Of a DNA stretch of 64,000 nucleotides, positions 49,508 to 57,978 are shown one piece after another. The stretch's first letter is position 1, and each line of letters begins with the position of its first letter. Below the pieces are notes generated by a model, which was not told the origin of the DNA, ran no database searches, and worked only from the letters and a program-made list of their open reading frames with translations. The DNA lies in the NCBI GenBank assembly GCA_934457415.1, contig CAKSHM010000004.1:1-64000 (forward strand), given 5' to 3'. This stretch comes from an uncultured Eubacteriales bacterium (lineage in GTDB: Bacteria > Bacillota > Clostridia > Oscillospirales > Acutalibacteraceae). The position numbers were made by a program, and so were the translations under genes.

Positions 49508-49535
49508 TAGGCAAGCGATAATAAATCCGAACCCG
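49508..49535. repeat. End fragment of the dispersed repeat
   Basis: TAGGCAAGCGATAATAAATC followed by CGAACCCG, matching the terminus of the 28215-28490 element with one extra A. Confidence 0.7.
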
Positions 49536-49563
49536 ATTTTAATGGTCAAATTTTCGGCTTTGC

Positions 49564-51144
49564 TTAACATATATGCGATATCACATTTGCAGTAACCGTT
49601 CTTGCCCACGTTGTTCCGCGGTGAATTCCCGAAAGAAGTCTTTCGTCAAGTTCAGGGAGAGTGTCGGTCTTTCCCCCGCAGAATTCAATAAGTGCGGTTT
49701 TGCAGGTTTCAAGCCTTTTTATTACTCCGCCGAAACGGATATCCTGAATATCAAAGCCGAAGGGCTTATTTACTTTAAGCCAAAGCTTTCTGTATGCCTT
49801 ATGGCATTCGTTTATTCTTTCTATTGCCAAGGTATAATCGCTTTCGGCTAATTTTAAAAGCGCCTGCTTATCCTTTTTATCATAAGCCGCCCTTGTTTTT
49901 ATTCCGAGCTCGCTTTTAACCGCCAGCGCTCCGCAAAGCGAGATATAAAAATCAAACATCTCTTTAAAATCCTCTGCAGGCTTTGCCGCCTCAAGCTTTA
50001 ATTTAAGCTTTTCATAATATTCGTTAACTCCGCTTTCAATCATATAATCGACCATGCCTGAAAACGGGTCATTATATATAAGGTATTTTGACGGAGCTCC
50101 TTCAAGCTTTTTCGAAGGCTTATCAAGCTCGTCTAAAAGCATCATATCCCCGAAGCTCATGCCTGTAAGCTCTTCAAATTTCCCCTTTGCCTCTTCTAAG
50201 GTGCCGTTTCCGTTTAAAAGCGAGGAAGCATAGCTTAGGGCAGGAAGAACCGCAAAGGGCGAGCATTCTCCGCCGTCGTCTCCCCAAGCGGTGATAATAA
50301 TATCTTCAATTCCGCAGTCTTTGCATGCCTTTAATGCAGGCTCGGTTGTTTCAAAGCTGAATTTATTATCGGGAGCAAAGCCTCTCCAAGTCCAAGCGCC
50401 GCCCGCAAACAAAACCGGTCTGTCAAACGCTTTGTTGACATTTATCATTTTTTTATAGCGGTCATAATCCTTTGAATAATAATCCCAGTAAACAAGGGAA
50501 ACACTCTCGGGCAGATCAGCCGCCTTGCGGATTTCATCAAGATTTGCCTCGGCATAGTATTCGGTGCTGTCAAGCGCAAGTTTTACGAACATATCGCTCC
50601 AGAGCATAGGCTTAAACCCGTATTTATCCGCAATTTCGCAGACCCTATGAAGGTGCCTGTTTATTATATCGAAGCGCTTTTCATAGCCGTGCTTGTCGAG
50701 GTACTTACCGAGCCCTACTCTGTAAGCCTCGTCCATTCCGATATGAACCTTTCTTGTGCTGTAGCACTCGGACAGGGTTTTAAAAATATTGTCTATAAGA
50801 GTATATGTTCTCTCTTCGCCACAGAGCAGGATATCATCGCAGTCATTTATCGGCATATATTCGTCCCACCACTTGAATATCGCATTCAGGTGCGCAAGGG
50901 TCTGAATACACGGAATAAGCTCAATGCCTATATTATTACAAAAAGCGTCAAGCTCCTTTATTTCGTTTTTCGAATATCTTCCGCGCATATAGCCGAAATA
51001 AGGCTCATTATCAACCTCAAAGGTGTCCTCTGTATAAAGCATAAGACTGTCAAAGCCCAAGCTTTTAATCGTTTCGGCAAATTTCTTTACCGATTTTACA
51101 TTCATAACCGCGTTTCTTGAGCAGTCGATCATCACGCATTTCAT
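49564..51144 (-). CDS. GH20-family glycoside hydrolase (beta-N-acetylhexosaminidase type)
   Basis: A 526-residue cytoplasmic enzyme with a GH20-like TIM barrel: SLGFDSLMLYTEDTFEVD, ELIPCIQTLAHLNAI, the HIGMDEA motif that fits the GH20 Asp-Glu catalytic pair, and YWDYYSKDYDRY. GH20 enzymes remove terminal GlcNAc or GalNAc by substrate-assisted catalysis. There is no signal peptide, so it acts on imported oligosaccharides. ATG 51144 with GGTGA upstream is preferred to an in-frame start at 51201, which would run into the upstream gene. Confidence 0.82.
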   Translation of the reverse strand: MKCVMIDCSRNAVMNVKSVKKFAETIKSLGFDSLMLYTEDTFEVDNEPYFGYMRGRYSKNEIKELDAFCNNIGIELIPCIQTLAHLNAIFKWWDEYMPINDCDDILLCGEERTYTLIDNIFKTLSECYSTRKVHIGMDEAYRVGLGKYLDKHGYEKRFDIINRHLHRVCEIADKYGFKPMLWSDMFVKLALDSTEYYAEANLDEIRKAADLPESVSLVYWDYYSKDYDRYKKMINVNKAFDRPVLFAGGAWTWRGFAPDNKFSFETTEPALKACKDCGIEDIIITAWGDDGGECSPFAVLPALSYASSLLNGNGTLEEAKGKFEELTGMSFGDMMLLDELDKPSKKLEGAPSKYLIYNDPFSGMVDYMIESGVNEYYEKLKLKLEAAKPAEDFKEMFDFYISLCGALAVKSELGIKTRAAYDKKDKQALLKLAESDYTLAIERINECHKAYRKLWLKVNKPFGFDIQDIRFGGVIKRLETCKTALIEFCGGKTDTLPELDERLLSGIHRGTTWARTVTANVISHIC

Positions 51145-51154
51145 AAAATCACCC

Positions 51155-51832
51155 TCATCCGAATTTTTCACTGTCCGCAAAAGCGTCTGAAGTTTTAGCA
51201 CCGTCCCTGATTTTTTTCTTACTCAAAAGCCAGTCATAAACCTCTTTTGAGGAAAGCGCGGTTATCCACGAATCGTGACCCACACCGTCAAGCAGGGTAA
51301 GCTTTGCTTTAAGATTATTTTCCTGAGAATTTATCGCGTTTACTAATTTTTCGCTTTCCTCTGGGAAAACGGTAGTATCGCATTTTCCGTGAAACGCCCA
51401 AACATAGGTCTTGTGCAGCTCCCAAACATTCCAGTACATTCCGCCGCCGCAGATAGGAACTATCGCCGCAAAGGTATTGGGCATGCTCATCGCAAGCTGC
51501 CAGCAGCCGTAGCCGCCCATGCTTGAGCCCATAAGATATAATTTGTCTTTGTCTACATCGTCTCTTTTAACGATTTCTTTTACGAATTCCTGCAGCTGCT
51601 CGAAAATATCGAACCATGAATTTGCATAGCATAAAGGCGTAAAGCAAAGAAAATCCGATTCGTCCTTAGAAAAAAGACTGTAATCCTCATAAAACTGATT
51701 TTTGCTTAAAAGCTCTAAGGTTCCCTGCCTTGTGCCTGCGCCGTGAAGATAAATAAGCGTCGGCATTTTGCCGTTATAGCAAAGCGGCTTTTTTTCGATA
51801 TATTCGATATTTTTAAATTTTTTAAACTCCAT
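51155..51832 (-). CDS. Alpha/beta-hydrolase (esterase/acetylxylan-esterase-like)
   Basis: A 225-residue alpha/beta-hydrolase: oxyanion region LIYLHGAGTRQGTLE, nucleophile elbow MGSSMGGYGCWQLA (Ser in GSSMG), later Asp in HGKCDTTVFP and His in GVGHDSWI. No signal peptide. It resembles esterases that deacylate oligosaccharides. It lies 19 bases after the GH94-like gene and 10 bases before GH20, so all three form one operon. Confidence 0.85.
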   Translation of the reverse strand: MEFKKFKNIEYIEKKPLCYNGKMPTLIYLHGAGTRQGTLELLSKNQFYEDYSLFSKDESDFLCFTPLCYANSWFDIFEQLQEFVKEIVKRDDVDKDKLYLMGSSMGGYGCWQLAMSMPNTFAAIVPICGGGMYWNVWELHKTYVWAFHGKCDTTVFPEESEKLVNAINSQENNLKAKLTLLDGVGHDSWITALSSKEVYDWLLSKKKIRDGAKTSDAFADSEKFG

Positions 51833-51850
51833 TATAAAACCTTCAAAAGC

Positions 51851-54196
51851 TTAATATTTTATCTCTATCTTAACGCTCTTTTTGCCGGAAAGCATTTTAA
51901 GAGGAATAAAGGTGCCGTTTATCTTTTCGCCGTCAACAACCAAGGCTTTTGCTTCTGCCCCGACCTTTGGAAGCTTGGGAGAAGAAACCTCGCATTTAAT
52001 GCCGCGGTAAATTCTCGTATAAGAAAATCCGTCCCATTCGAAGGGAACGCAGGGGTCGATAATAACCCCGTCATAATCGGGTCTGAAGCCTAAAATATAT
52101 TGCGATGCCGCAAGATACATCCATGACGCGGTTCCCGAAAGCCATGAGCCTACGCCTGCGCCGTATCTTTCATGAGCGGGGCCTATCATTGAAGAGGAAT
52201 AGACATAAGGCTCAACCATGCACTGATCCGCCCTGTCATTTCTTACGGTCGGAAGCTCACGGTGATAAAGAGAATATGCCTCTTCGTTTCTCTTAAGCAG
52301 CGTTTCGGCAATAATCGCCCATGTGCTTGCGTGGAAGAATACTCCGCCGTTTTCCCTGACTCCGGCTTTTGCTCCGAAGTACCACTTTTTCTCATAATTT
52401 ATACCCGTTGAGGCAGGGGCGTGCGAGCAAACGCCGAGGTCGCAGAAAAGTCTGCTTTCGACATTTTCAAAGGCGCTGTCGCCCTGCTCTTTAGAGGGAA
52501 GTCTGCTAAGTACCGCCCATGACTGGGGATTTAAGAAGATTTTATTGTATTCGTCCTCATCGGTGCCGAATTTTTCGCCGTCGTCGGTAAATCCGCGCAG
52601 GAACCATTTTCCGTCCCAAAGCACGGGATAAATACTCTTGCACCAATCGTAATAATCTCTTGCCCAGTCAAGCTTTTCCTTATCAGATGTATGCTCAAAA
52701 AGCTTTATAAGCTCATAAGCCGCATGGCCTGCTTGGAAAAATACGAAAGAGGTCTCCGCCTTTTTCTTTCTTGCGGAAATATTTTTTATGCTGTCATTCC
52801 AGTCGCAGTGCAAGAACAGCGGAACGCCGTGCTCGCCCACGGTTCTTCTCGTAAACTCCATTCCTGCCTTAAGATGCTCGAAAACTGTCGCCTCGCCCTT
52901 ATCGGTATAGGGAACGGTTTCGTTTAAAAATGCGTAATCGCCAGTCTCTTTTATATATGTGCAGACAGAGAAGATAGACCAGAGCTGATCATCCGACCTG
53001 CCTCCGCCCGAGGATTCGCCTGTTCCCGGGTAATAAACCGCCTTGCAGCAGCCCTCGGAGAACTGAATTGAAAGCAATGTTTTAATTCTCTGCTTTGCCT
53101 CTTCGGGAACTATATGCATAATTCCCAATACATCCTGCATGCTGTCTCTGAAGCCCCAGCCGCGGTCAAGTCCTCTTTCATAATAGGAAATAAATCTCGA
53201 CCAGTTAAATGTCATTCTGCACTGATAGGGGTGCCAGATATTAAGCATGGTGTTCATAGCCTCATCGGGCGTGTTTGCTGTAAGCCTTGAGCTGTTGTCA
53301 AGCCAGAATTCCTTAAGCTCATCAAGCTGAGCCATTCTTAAATCCTTATCAGCCGCCGCGGCAGACTGTGACTTTATTTCTTCAAGGCTCTTAGCATTTC
53401 CTACAGAGAAAACAAATTCCTTTTCTTCTCCTGCCTTAAGCTTTAAATTACAGCAGAAGCTGCCGCAGGCATTATCCGCGTTTATTTTGGAGTTTGAGCA
53501 GTACCCGTTTTCAACGGCTATCGGGTTTGATTCGTCGCGGTATCTTCCTAGAAAAACGTCGCGCGAGCAGTCATAAGAATCTATGTCAAGATCGGTTGAA
53601 ATATAGGCAAGCCGGCGCTTTTCGTTTATAAAATCGTCCGACGGGTCGAAAACTATTGCGTTTTCATAAGGCTCGCAATTGAAAAAGTATCTCGGCCAGT
53701 CGCACTCTATATCATATTTAGCGATATATGAGCCGAACTCTATGTAGCTGAAAACCTTTAGGCTTATATCCTTATCGGTTGTGTTTTTAACCCTTGCGGA
53801 CCAAAGCTCATAATGCGCTCCATTCGGTATATAATAGGTTATTTCGCTTTTAACACCCTCATATTCGGCACAAATTTTAGTGTAACCCATTCCGTGTCTC
53901 GATTCATAAAAATCAAGCTTTTTCTGAACGGGCTGCCAAGTAGGCGACCATACGGCGCCTGTGTTTTCATCCTTAAAATAAAGATATCTTCCCGGCCTGT
54001 CCTGAGCGACATTGCTGAAATTGTATCTTGTGATTCTGAAGCTCCCCGGGTCTCTGTCGAAAAGAAGACCGCCGGCGTTATTAGAAATAACAGAGCTGAA
54101 CTGTCCGTTTCCGAGGTAGTTCATCCAGGGGGCGGGGGTATCGGGTCTTGTTATTACATACTCGCGGTTTTGATTGTCATAAAATCCGTAATTCAT
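51851..54196 (-). CDS. GH94-like glycoside phosphorylase (second copy)
   Basis: A 781-residue paralogue of the 36859 gene: TPAPWMNYLGNGQFSSVISNNAGG at the start, ISYYERGLDRGWGFRDSMQDVLG, catalytic region HCDWND, GGVFFHASTWAIIAETLL late on. The two share the whole domain order but differ widely, so they probably use different substrates. First gene of a GH94-esterase-GH20 operon that should release and phosphorolyse amino-sugar-containing oligosaccharides; that role is inferred. GGAG precedes ATG 54196. Confidence 0.82.
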   Translation of the reverse strand: MNYGFYDNQNREYVITRPDTPAPWMNYLGNGQFSSVISNNAGGLLFDRDPGSFRITRYNFSNVAQDRPGRYLYFKDENTGAVWSPTWQPVQKKLDFYESRHGMGYTKICAEYEGVKSEITYYIPNGAHYELWSARVKNTTDKDISLKVFSYIEFGSYIAKYDIECDWPRYFFNCEPYENAIVFDPSDDFINEKRRLAYISTDLDIDSYDCSRDVFLGRYRDESNPIAVENGYCSNSKINADNACGSFCCNLKLKAGEEKEFVFSVGNAKSLEEIKSQSAAAADKDLRMAQLDELKEFWLDNSSRLTANTPDEAMNTMLNIWHPYQCRMTFNWSRFISYYERGLDRGWGFRDSMQDVLGIMHIVPEEAKQRIKTLLSIQFSEGCCKAVYYPGTGESSGGGRSDDQLWSIFSVCTYIKETGDYAFLNETVPYTDKGEATVFEHLKAGMEFTRRTVGEHGVPLFLHCDWNDSIKNISARKKKAETSFVFFQAGHAAYELIKLFEHTSDKEKLDWARDYYDWCKSIYPVLWDGKWFLRGFTDDGEKFGTDEDEYNKIFLNPQSWAVLSRLPSKEQGDSAFENVESRLFCDLGVCSHAPASTGINYEKKWYFGAKAGVRENGGVFFHASTWAIIAETLLKRNEEAYSLYHRELPTVRNDRADQCMVEPYVYSSSMIGPAHERYGAGVGSWLSGTASWMYLAASQYILGFRPDYDGVIIDPCVPFEWDGFSYTRIYRGIKCEVSSPKLPKVGAEAKALVVDGEKINGTFIPLKMLSGKKSVKIEIKY

Positions 54197-54282
54197 AGAC
54201 TGCTCCTTTTTACATAGTCCTGTTACATGATATAATGTTATTATATTACACTCAATTTCTTTTTACTTGCATAAAATTCAGC

Positions 54283-54302
54283 TTTACTATGACGATATTC
54301 AC
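54283..54302. promoter_or_regulatory. Conserved 20-bp motif, copy 2
   Basis: TTTACTATGACGATATTCAC, matching 43774-43793 at 18 of 20 bases. It lies about 90 bases upstream of the GH94 gene on the minus strand and just upstream of the plus-strand promoter of the kinase-like gene, a fitting place for an activator site. Confidence 0.45.
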
Positions 54303-54325
54303 CTGAACTGATTTTAATTTTACTA

Positions 54326-54354
54326 TTGAAACCAAGCCTTAAATATATTATAAT
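54326..54354 (+). promoter_or_regulatory. Sigma-A promoter of the HprK-like/PqqD cassette
   Basis: TTGAAA (54326-54331), 17-base spacer, TATAAT (54349-54354). Confidence 0.85.
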
Positions 54355-54381
54355 GATAACATATAATACAGGCGGTGAAAT

Positions 54382-55260
54382 ATGCAGACAATTCGTGTAG
54401 CGGATATAACAATAAATATCGAAAGCGGAGACAGGGAGTTTTTTGACAGACGGTATAAGGACTACCTTTGCCCGAAGTCCGATAATCCCGATATGATTTT
54501 AAAAACCGTTATTTCCGAAGAAATCGAAGAGCCTGAGGGCGAGCTTATTTTGCAGACAGGCGCTTCACATATAATAAAGATGGGGAACGGGAAATTTATC
54601 CGCTATGTCAAATCGGCCAAGGGATATATCCCGTATAAATTCACCTATACCGAGGACTACTCTTTTGTTACAATAGAAATCTGCCGCGACGCAAAGCTTA
54701 AAACCCTTAATTCTACAGACATTGAATATCTTTTTACCGGTTTTATGTTTGCGAACAGGCTGTCGGTTTTGGGCGGAACGGTGCTTCATTCCTCGGCAAT
54801 GGCTTATAAGGACTGCGGAATTGTTTTTTCTGCTGATCCGGGGACGGGAAAATCCACCCATGTTTCACTTTGGAAAAATAAATTCGGCGACGATGTAACG
54901 ATAATTAACGATGATAAGCCCGCAATAAGAATTACAGATAACAAGGCTTATATTTACGGTACGCCGTGGAGCGGAAAAACCGAGCTTAACATAAATATTA
55001 AAAAGCCGCTTAAGGCGATAGTGTTTATCGAGCGCTCAAGTGAAAACACTATTTCTAAGACCGATATCGCAAACAGCGTTTTAAATCTTTCAAGACAGCT
55101 TCCCAATCCTTTTTATGACGAGGATATCGGAATTAAGACAATAAGAATAATAAACAGGCTTTTTGAAATCGGCGTTCCTGTTTACACGCTTAAATGCAGT
55201 ATAAGCGAGGACGCGGTAAAGGCGGTTTATGAAGAAATAATCGGAGGAAAATTTTCATGA
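54382..55260 (+). CDS. HPr-kinase-like protein of a PqqD-linked cassette
   Basis: A 292-residue HprK-superfamily kinase-like protein: a variable N-terminal half, then HSSAMAYKDCGIVFSADPGTGKST (P-loop 151-160), INDDKPAIRI (176-183) and YGTPWSGKTELN (192-203). In known RiPP-type clusters HprK-like kinases modify a peptide or a lasso precursor. Its stop overlaps the PqqD start by 4 bases and a peptidase gene overlaps next. No precursor peptide, radical SAM or transporter gene is visible nearby. It shares the P-loop layout with the 34484 gene. Confidence 0.82.
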   Translation: MQTIRVADITINIESGDREFFDRRYKDYLCPKSDNPDMILKTVISEEIEEPEGELILQTGASHIIKMGNGKFIRYVKSAKGYIPYKFTYTEDYSFVTIEICRDAKLKTLNSTDIEYLFTGFMFANRLSVLGGTVLHSSAMAYKDCGIVFSADPGTGKSTHVSLWKNKFGDDVTIINDDKPAIRITDNKAYIYGTPWSGKTELNINIKKPLKAIVFIERSSENTISKTDIANSVLNLSRQLPNPFYDEDIGIKTIRIINRLFEIGVPVYTLKCSISEDAVKAVYEEIIGGKFS

Positions 55261-55523
55261 AAATAAAATCTGGATTTGTAAAAAGCAAAATCGGCGACGA
55301 ATGCGTAGTAGTACCGGTAGGTGCGAAAACGGTGGATTTCAGAGGAATAATCACGCTAAACGAATCGGCGGAGTTTATCTGGGACAGCCTCAAAGAGGAT
55401 ACAACCGAAGAAGAAATATTAAAGCTTATCCTTTCGGAATATGATGTCGAAGAAGCCCTTGCGAAAAAAGACCTTGACGAATTTATTTCGGTGTTAAAGG
55501 AAAAGGATCTGCTTGATTTATGA
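55257..55523 (+). CDS. PqqD-family peptide-binding protein
   Basis: An 88-residue winged-helix RiPP recognition element: MKIKSGFVKSKIGDECVVVPVG, then ITLNESAEFIWDSLKEDTTEEEILKLI, then EALAKKDLDEFISVLKEKDLL. PqqD-like domains hold the leader of a substrate peptide for modifying enzymes. It overlaps the kinase gene before and the peptidase gene after by 4 bases each, so the three are translated as a unit. Confidence 0.9.
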   Translation: MKIKSGFVKSKIGDECVVVPVGAKTVDFRGIITLNESAEFIWDSLKEDTTEEEILKLILSEYDVEEALAKKDLDEFISVLKEKDLLDL

Positions 55524-55999
55524 AAAAGCAGGTAAGCCTTCCTATGAGCGAGCTGTCTCCCGTAATAGAGCAGTGTATCGAAAACGGGAGCGAGGTTATC
55601 ATAAACATAACCGGAAACAGTATGCGTCCGTTTTTAAAGGACCGCAGGGACCAAGTGGTTTTAATAAAGCCCGACAGGAAATCGGTTAAAAAGCTGGATG
55701 TTCCGCTTTACAGAAGGAAAAACGGGAAATATGTTCTGCACCGTGTTTTTAAATGCAGTGAAAAAAGCTATACCATGCTCGGCGACGCTCAGGCAGTATT
55801 AGAACCTGATATTAAACCCGAGCAGATAATTGCACTTTCAAAAGCATTTATAAGAAAGGGCAAAAGAATAGAATGCGACAGCTTTATTTATAAAAGCTAT
55901 TCTTATTTTTGGTATTTAGCATTCCCTTTAAGAAAGTTATATTTTTTCTCCCGAAGAACGGCCGGAAAAATCTTAAGAGCATTAAAATTAAGAAAGTAG
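55520..55999 (+). CDS. S24/S26-family peptidase (signal-peptidase-like)
   Basis: A 159-residue protein with the nucleophile segment NITGNSMRPFLKDRRDQVVL and KYVLHRVFKC, where His replaces the usual Lys partner, as in SipW/ER-type signal peptidases; then TMLGDA. It has no strong N-terminal transmembrane helix, only a hydrophobic C-terminal patch (YSYFWYLAFPLRKLYFF). It could remove the leader of the peptide handled by the PqqD protein; this is inference. Confidence 0.82.
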   Translation: MKKQVSLPMSELSPVIEQCIENGSEVIINITGNSMRPFLKDRRDQVVLIKPDRKSVKKLDVPLYRRKNGKYVLHRVFKCSEKSYTMLGDAQAVLEPDIKPEQIIALSKAFIRKGKRIECDSFIYKSYSYFWYLAFPLRKLYFFSRRTAGKILRALKLRK

Positions 56000-56011
56000 G
56001 GCAAAGCTTAA

Positions 56012-56890
56012 ATGTTAAAGAACGAATTTTTATGTCAGCTTGAAAACGAGGAGGATTTTTCCGTTTTTACTTCAAGACACAGCGGAGATAAAACCGTTGC
56101 TTATAAAACGGTAAACGGCGAAGATATAAATCTTTCGGTTTTTTATCCTAAAAACTTCGAAAGCAAAAAAAAATTAAAAACCCTTATTATCATTCACGGC
56201 GGAGGCTGGTCCTCTCATAAAATTTTTGACGATCAGAACGGTCTCTGGCAGGGCGATTATCTCGGCTTTTTAGCAAGATATTATGCTGACAAGGGGCTTC
56301 TTTGCGTAAGCGTGGATTACCGTCTCGCAAGAAAAGACGCACAGGAAAAGGATTATCAGCTTATCGATCTTTATATCGACTGCTGCGACGCGGTCAAGTA
56401 CATATATAATATAAAAGACGAGCTTAAGATAGACGAGGACAATGTGAGCGTTTTAGGAGAATCGGCGGGCGGGTATCTTGCCGCCGCGGTTGTAACCCTG
56501 CCGTTTATAAAGCTTCCCTTTAAATTCAAAAAGGCTTATCTTATAAATGCCATTACAAATCTTTATGACCATTGGCACAAGGCGGTTCCGCAAAACACCG
56601 ATTTTGAACCGCTTAAAAGCTTAAACGAAGAAGAGCGCACAAAGGCGCTTTCTCCGCTCGATAATATCACGGCTTCCGTGCCTGAAACCGTACTTGTTCA
56701 CGGTGACTCCGACACATGCGTCGACCCGATGCAGTCAAGAAAATTCCATGAAAAAAGCCTTGAGACGGGAAATGTCTCAAAGCTTTACAGGCTGCCTGAT
56801 ACCGGTCATGCTTTTTTGCTTGAAGAGTACACAACTCAGAAAAGAGCCACGGCGGCGGCAATCAAAATTCTTGATAAAGAAATTTTATAA
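56012..56890 (+). CDS. Alpha/beta-hydrolase fold esterase
   Basis: A 292-residue hormone-sensitive-lipase-like hydrolase: HGGGWSSHK oxyanion motif, LGESAGGYLAAAV with the nucleophile Ser, later Asp in HGDSDTCVDP and His in DTGHAFLLE, a full triad. It follows the peptidase by 12 bases, probably in the same transcript, and ends in a terminator. The link to the PqqD cassette may only be positional. Confidence 0.87.
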   Translation: MLKNEFLCQLENEEDFSVFTSRHSGDKTVAYKTVNGEDINLSVFYPKNFESKKKLKTLIIIHGGGWSSHKIFDDQNGLWQGDYLGFLARYYADKGLLCVSVDYRLARKDAQEKDYQLIDLYIDCCDAVKYIYNIKDELKIDEDNVSVLGESAGGYLAAAVVTLPFIKLPFKFKKAYLINAITNLYDHWHKAVPQNTDFEPLKSLNEEERTKALSPLDNITASVPETVLVHGDSDTCVDPMQSRKFHEKSLETGNVSKLYRLPDTGHAFLLEEYTTQKRATAAAIKILDKEIL

Positions 56891-56908
56891 ATCATAAAGA
56901 CTTTACCG

Positions 56909-56944
56909 GACTGTAATTTTTATAATTACAGTCTCTTTTTTTAC
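56909..56944 (+). terminator. Terminator of the HprK-like/PqqD cassette
   Basis: GACTGTAATT/AATTACAGTC hairpin followed by T7. Confidence 0.88.
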
Positions 56945-56950
56945 CTAAAT

Positions 56951-56994
56951 TTAACTTTTTTGTGATTACAGACTTAACAAACGAGCAATATAAT
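56951..56994 (+). promoter_or_regulatory. pst promoter with candidate Pho box
   Basis: TATAAT at 56989-56994 has no sigma-A -35 at the right place. Instead TTAAC at 56951 and TTAAC at 56974 occur about two helical turns apart (23 bases), a PhoP/PhoB-type tandem arrangement. The downstream phoPR genes fit phosphate-starvation control. Confidence 0.6.
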
Positions 56995-57024
56995 AAGGGC
57001 AGAAAATAAGAAAGGAAGAAAAAA

Positions 57025-57912
57025 ATGAAAACAGGAAAAATTTTAAGTCTTTCTCTTGCCGCAATAATGACTATAGTAGCGCTTGCGGGATGCGGCTCCG
57101 AGAAGGACGGCGGAGCGAAAGCGAAAATCGACGACAACATTACGGTTCTTACCCGCGAAGAGGGCTCTGGAACAAGAGGAGCTTTTATTGAGCTTACGGG
57201 AATTGAGGAAAAGGACGAGGACGGAAACAAGGTTGATAAGACCATAGCTGCTGCCGAAACCACAAACTCCACATCGGTAATGATAACCACGGTTGAGGGA
57301 AACAAATCTTCAATCGGTTACATCTCTTTAGGCTCTTATGATTCAAAGAAGGTAAAAGCGCTTAAGGTTGACGGAACCGAAGCAACAGCCGAAAATGTTA
57401 AAAACGGAAGCTATAAGGTTGCAAGACCTTTTAACATCGCGACAAAGGGCAAGGCAACAGGAATTGCAGCAGATTTTATCAAGTTTATCTTAAGCGCCGA
57501 CGGTCAGGCGATAGTTGAGAAAAACGGTTACATCAGCGAGGGCAACACCGGAGCTTACACAGCATCAAAACTTAAGGGTAAGATTTCGGTGGGCGGTTCG
57601 TCCTCTGTAACACCGGTTATGGAAAAGCTTAAGGAAGCGTATGTAAAGCTCAATCCGGATGTAACGATAGATGTTCAGCAGAATGATTCAACCTCCGGCA
57701 TGAAGGGCGCAATAGACGGTATCTATGATATCGGTATGGCCTCAAGAGAGGTAAAGGACTCAGAGAAGACAGCAGGCCTTAAGGATACAAAGATTGCTCT
57801 TGACGGAATTGCGGTAATCGTAAACAAAGAAAACGGTAAAACCGACATCACCTCCGAGCAGATAAAAGAAATCTTTACAGGCTCTATCACCCTCTGGAGC
57901 GAAATAAAATAA
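57025..57912 (+). CDS. pstS: Phosphate-binding lipoprotein PstS, circularly permuted
   Basis: A 295-residue phosphate receptor with lipobox LAGC (Cys23). The two halves appear in reverse of the usual order. LTREEGSGTRGAF, normally in the C-terminal half, is at 42-54 and is followed by the SIGYISLGSYDSKKVKAL and ATGIAADFIKFILS blocks. The usual N-terminal phosphate motif GGSSSVTPVMEKL is at 190-202, and DIGMASREVK and ALDGIAVIVN follow, ending in FTGSITLWSEIK. Both phosphate-contact motifs are intact, so binding should be kept. First gene of pstSCAB-phoU. Confidence 0.93.
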   Translation: MKTGKILSLSLAAIMTIVALAGCGSEKDGGAKAKIDDNITVLTREEGSGTRGAFIELTGIEEKDEDGNKVDKTIAAAETTNSTSVMITTVEGNKSSIGYISLGSYDSKKVKALKVDGTEATAENVKNGSYKVARPFNIATKGKATGIAADFIKFILSADGQAIVEKNGYISEGNTGAYTASKLKGKISVGGSSSVTPVMEKLKEAYVKLNPDVTIDVQQNDSTSGMKGAIDGIYDIGMASREVKDSEKTAGLKDTKIALDGIAVIVNKENGKTDITSEQIKEIFTGSITLWSEIK

Positions 57913-57934
57913 TCAAAACATTGAAAAAGGCTTT

Positions 57935-57957
57935 CTCTCTGCAAAAAAAGCAGAGAG
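57935..57957 (+). terminator. Attenuator hairpin between pstS and pstC
   Basis: CTCTCTGC/GCAGAGAG with an A7 loop and a weak U tail. Likely sets a higher pstS than pstCAB mRNA level, as is common for binding-protein genes. Confidence 0.65.
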
Positions 57958-57978
57958 CTTTGCCATATCGGAGACATT

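Noticed and set aside
55999..57024. A RiPP precursor gene near the PqqD cassette
   Set aside because: No short frame with a ribosome site and leader/core character is present in the gaps; the space after the esterase is filled by a terminator and the pst promoter.
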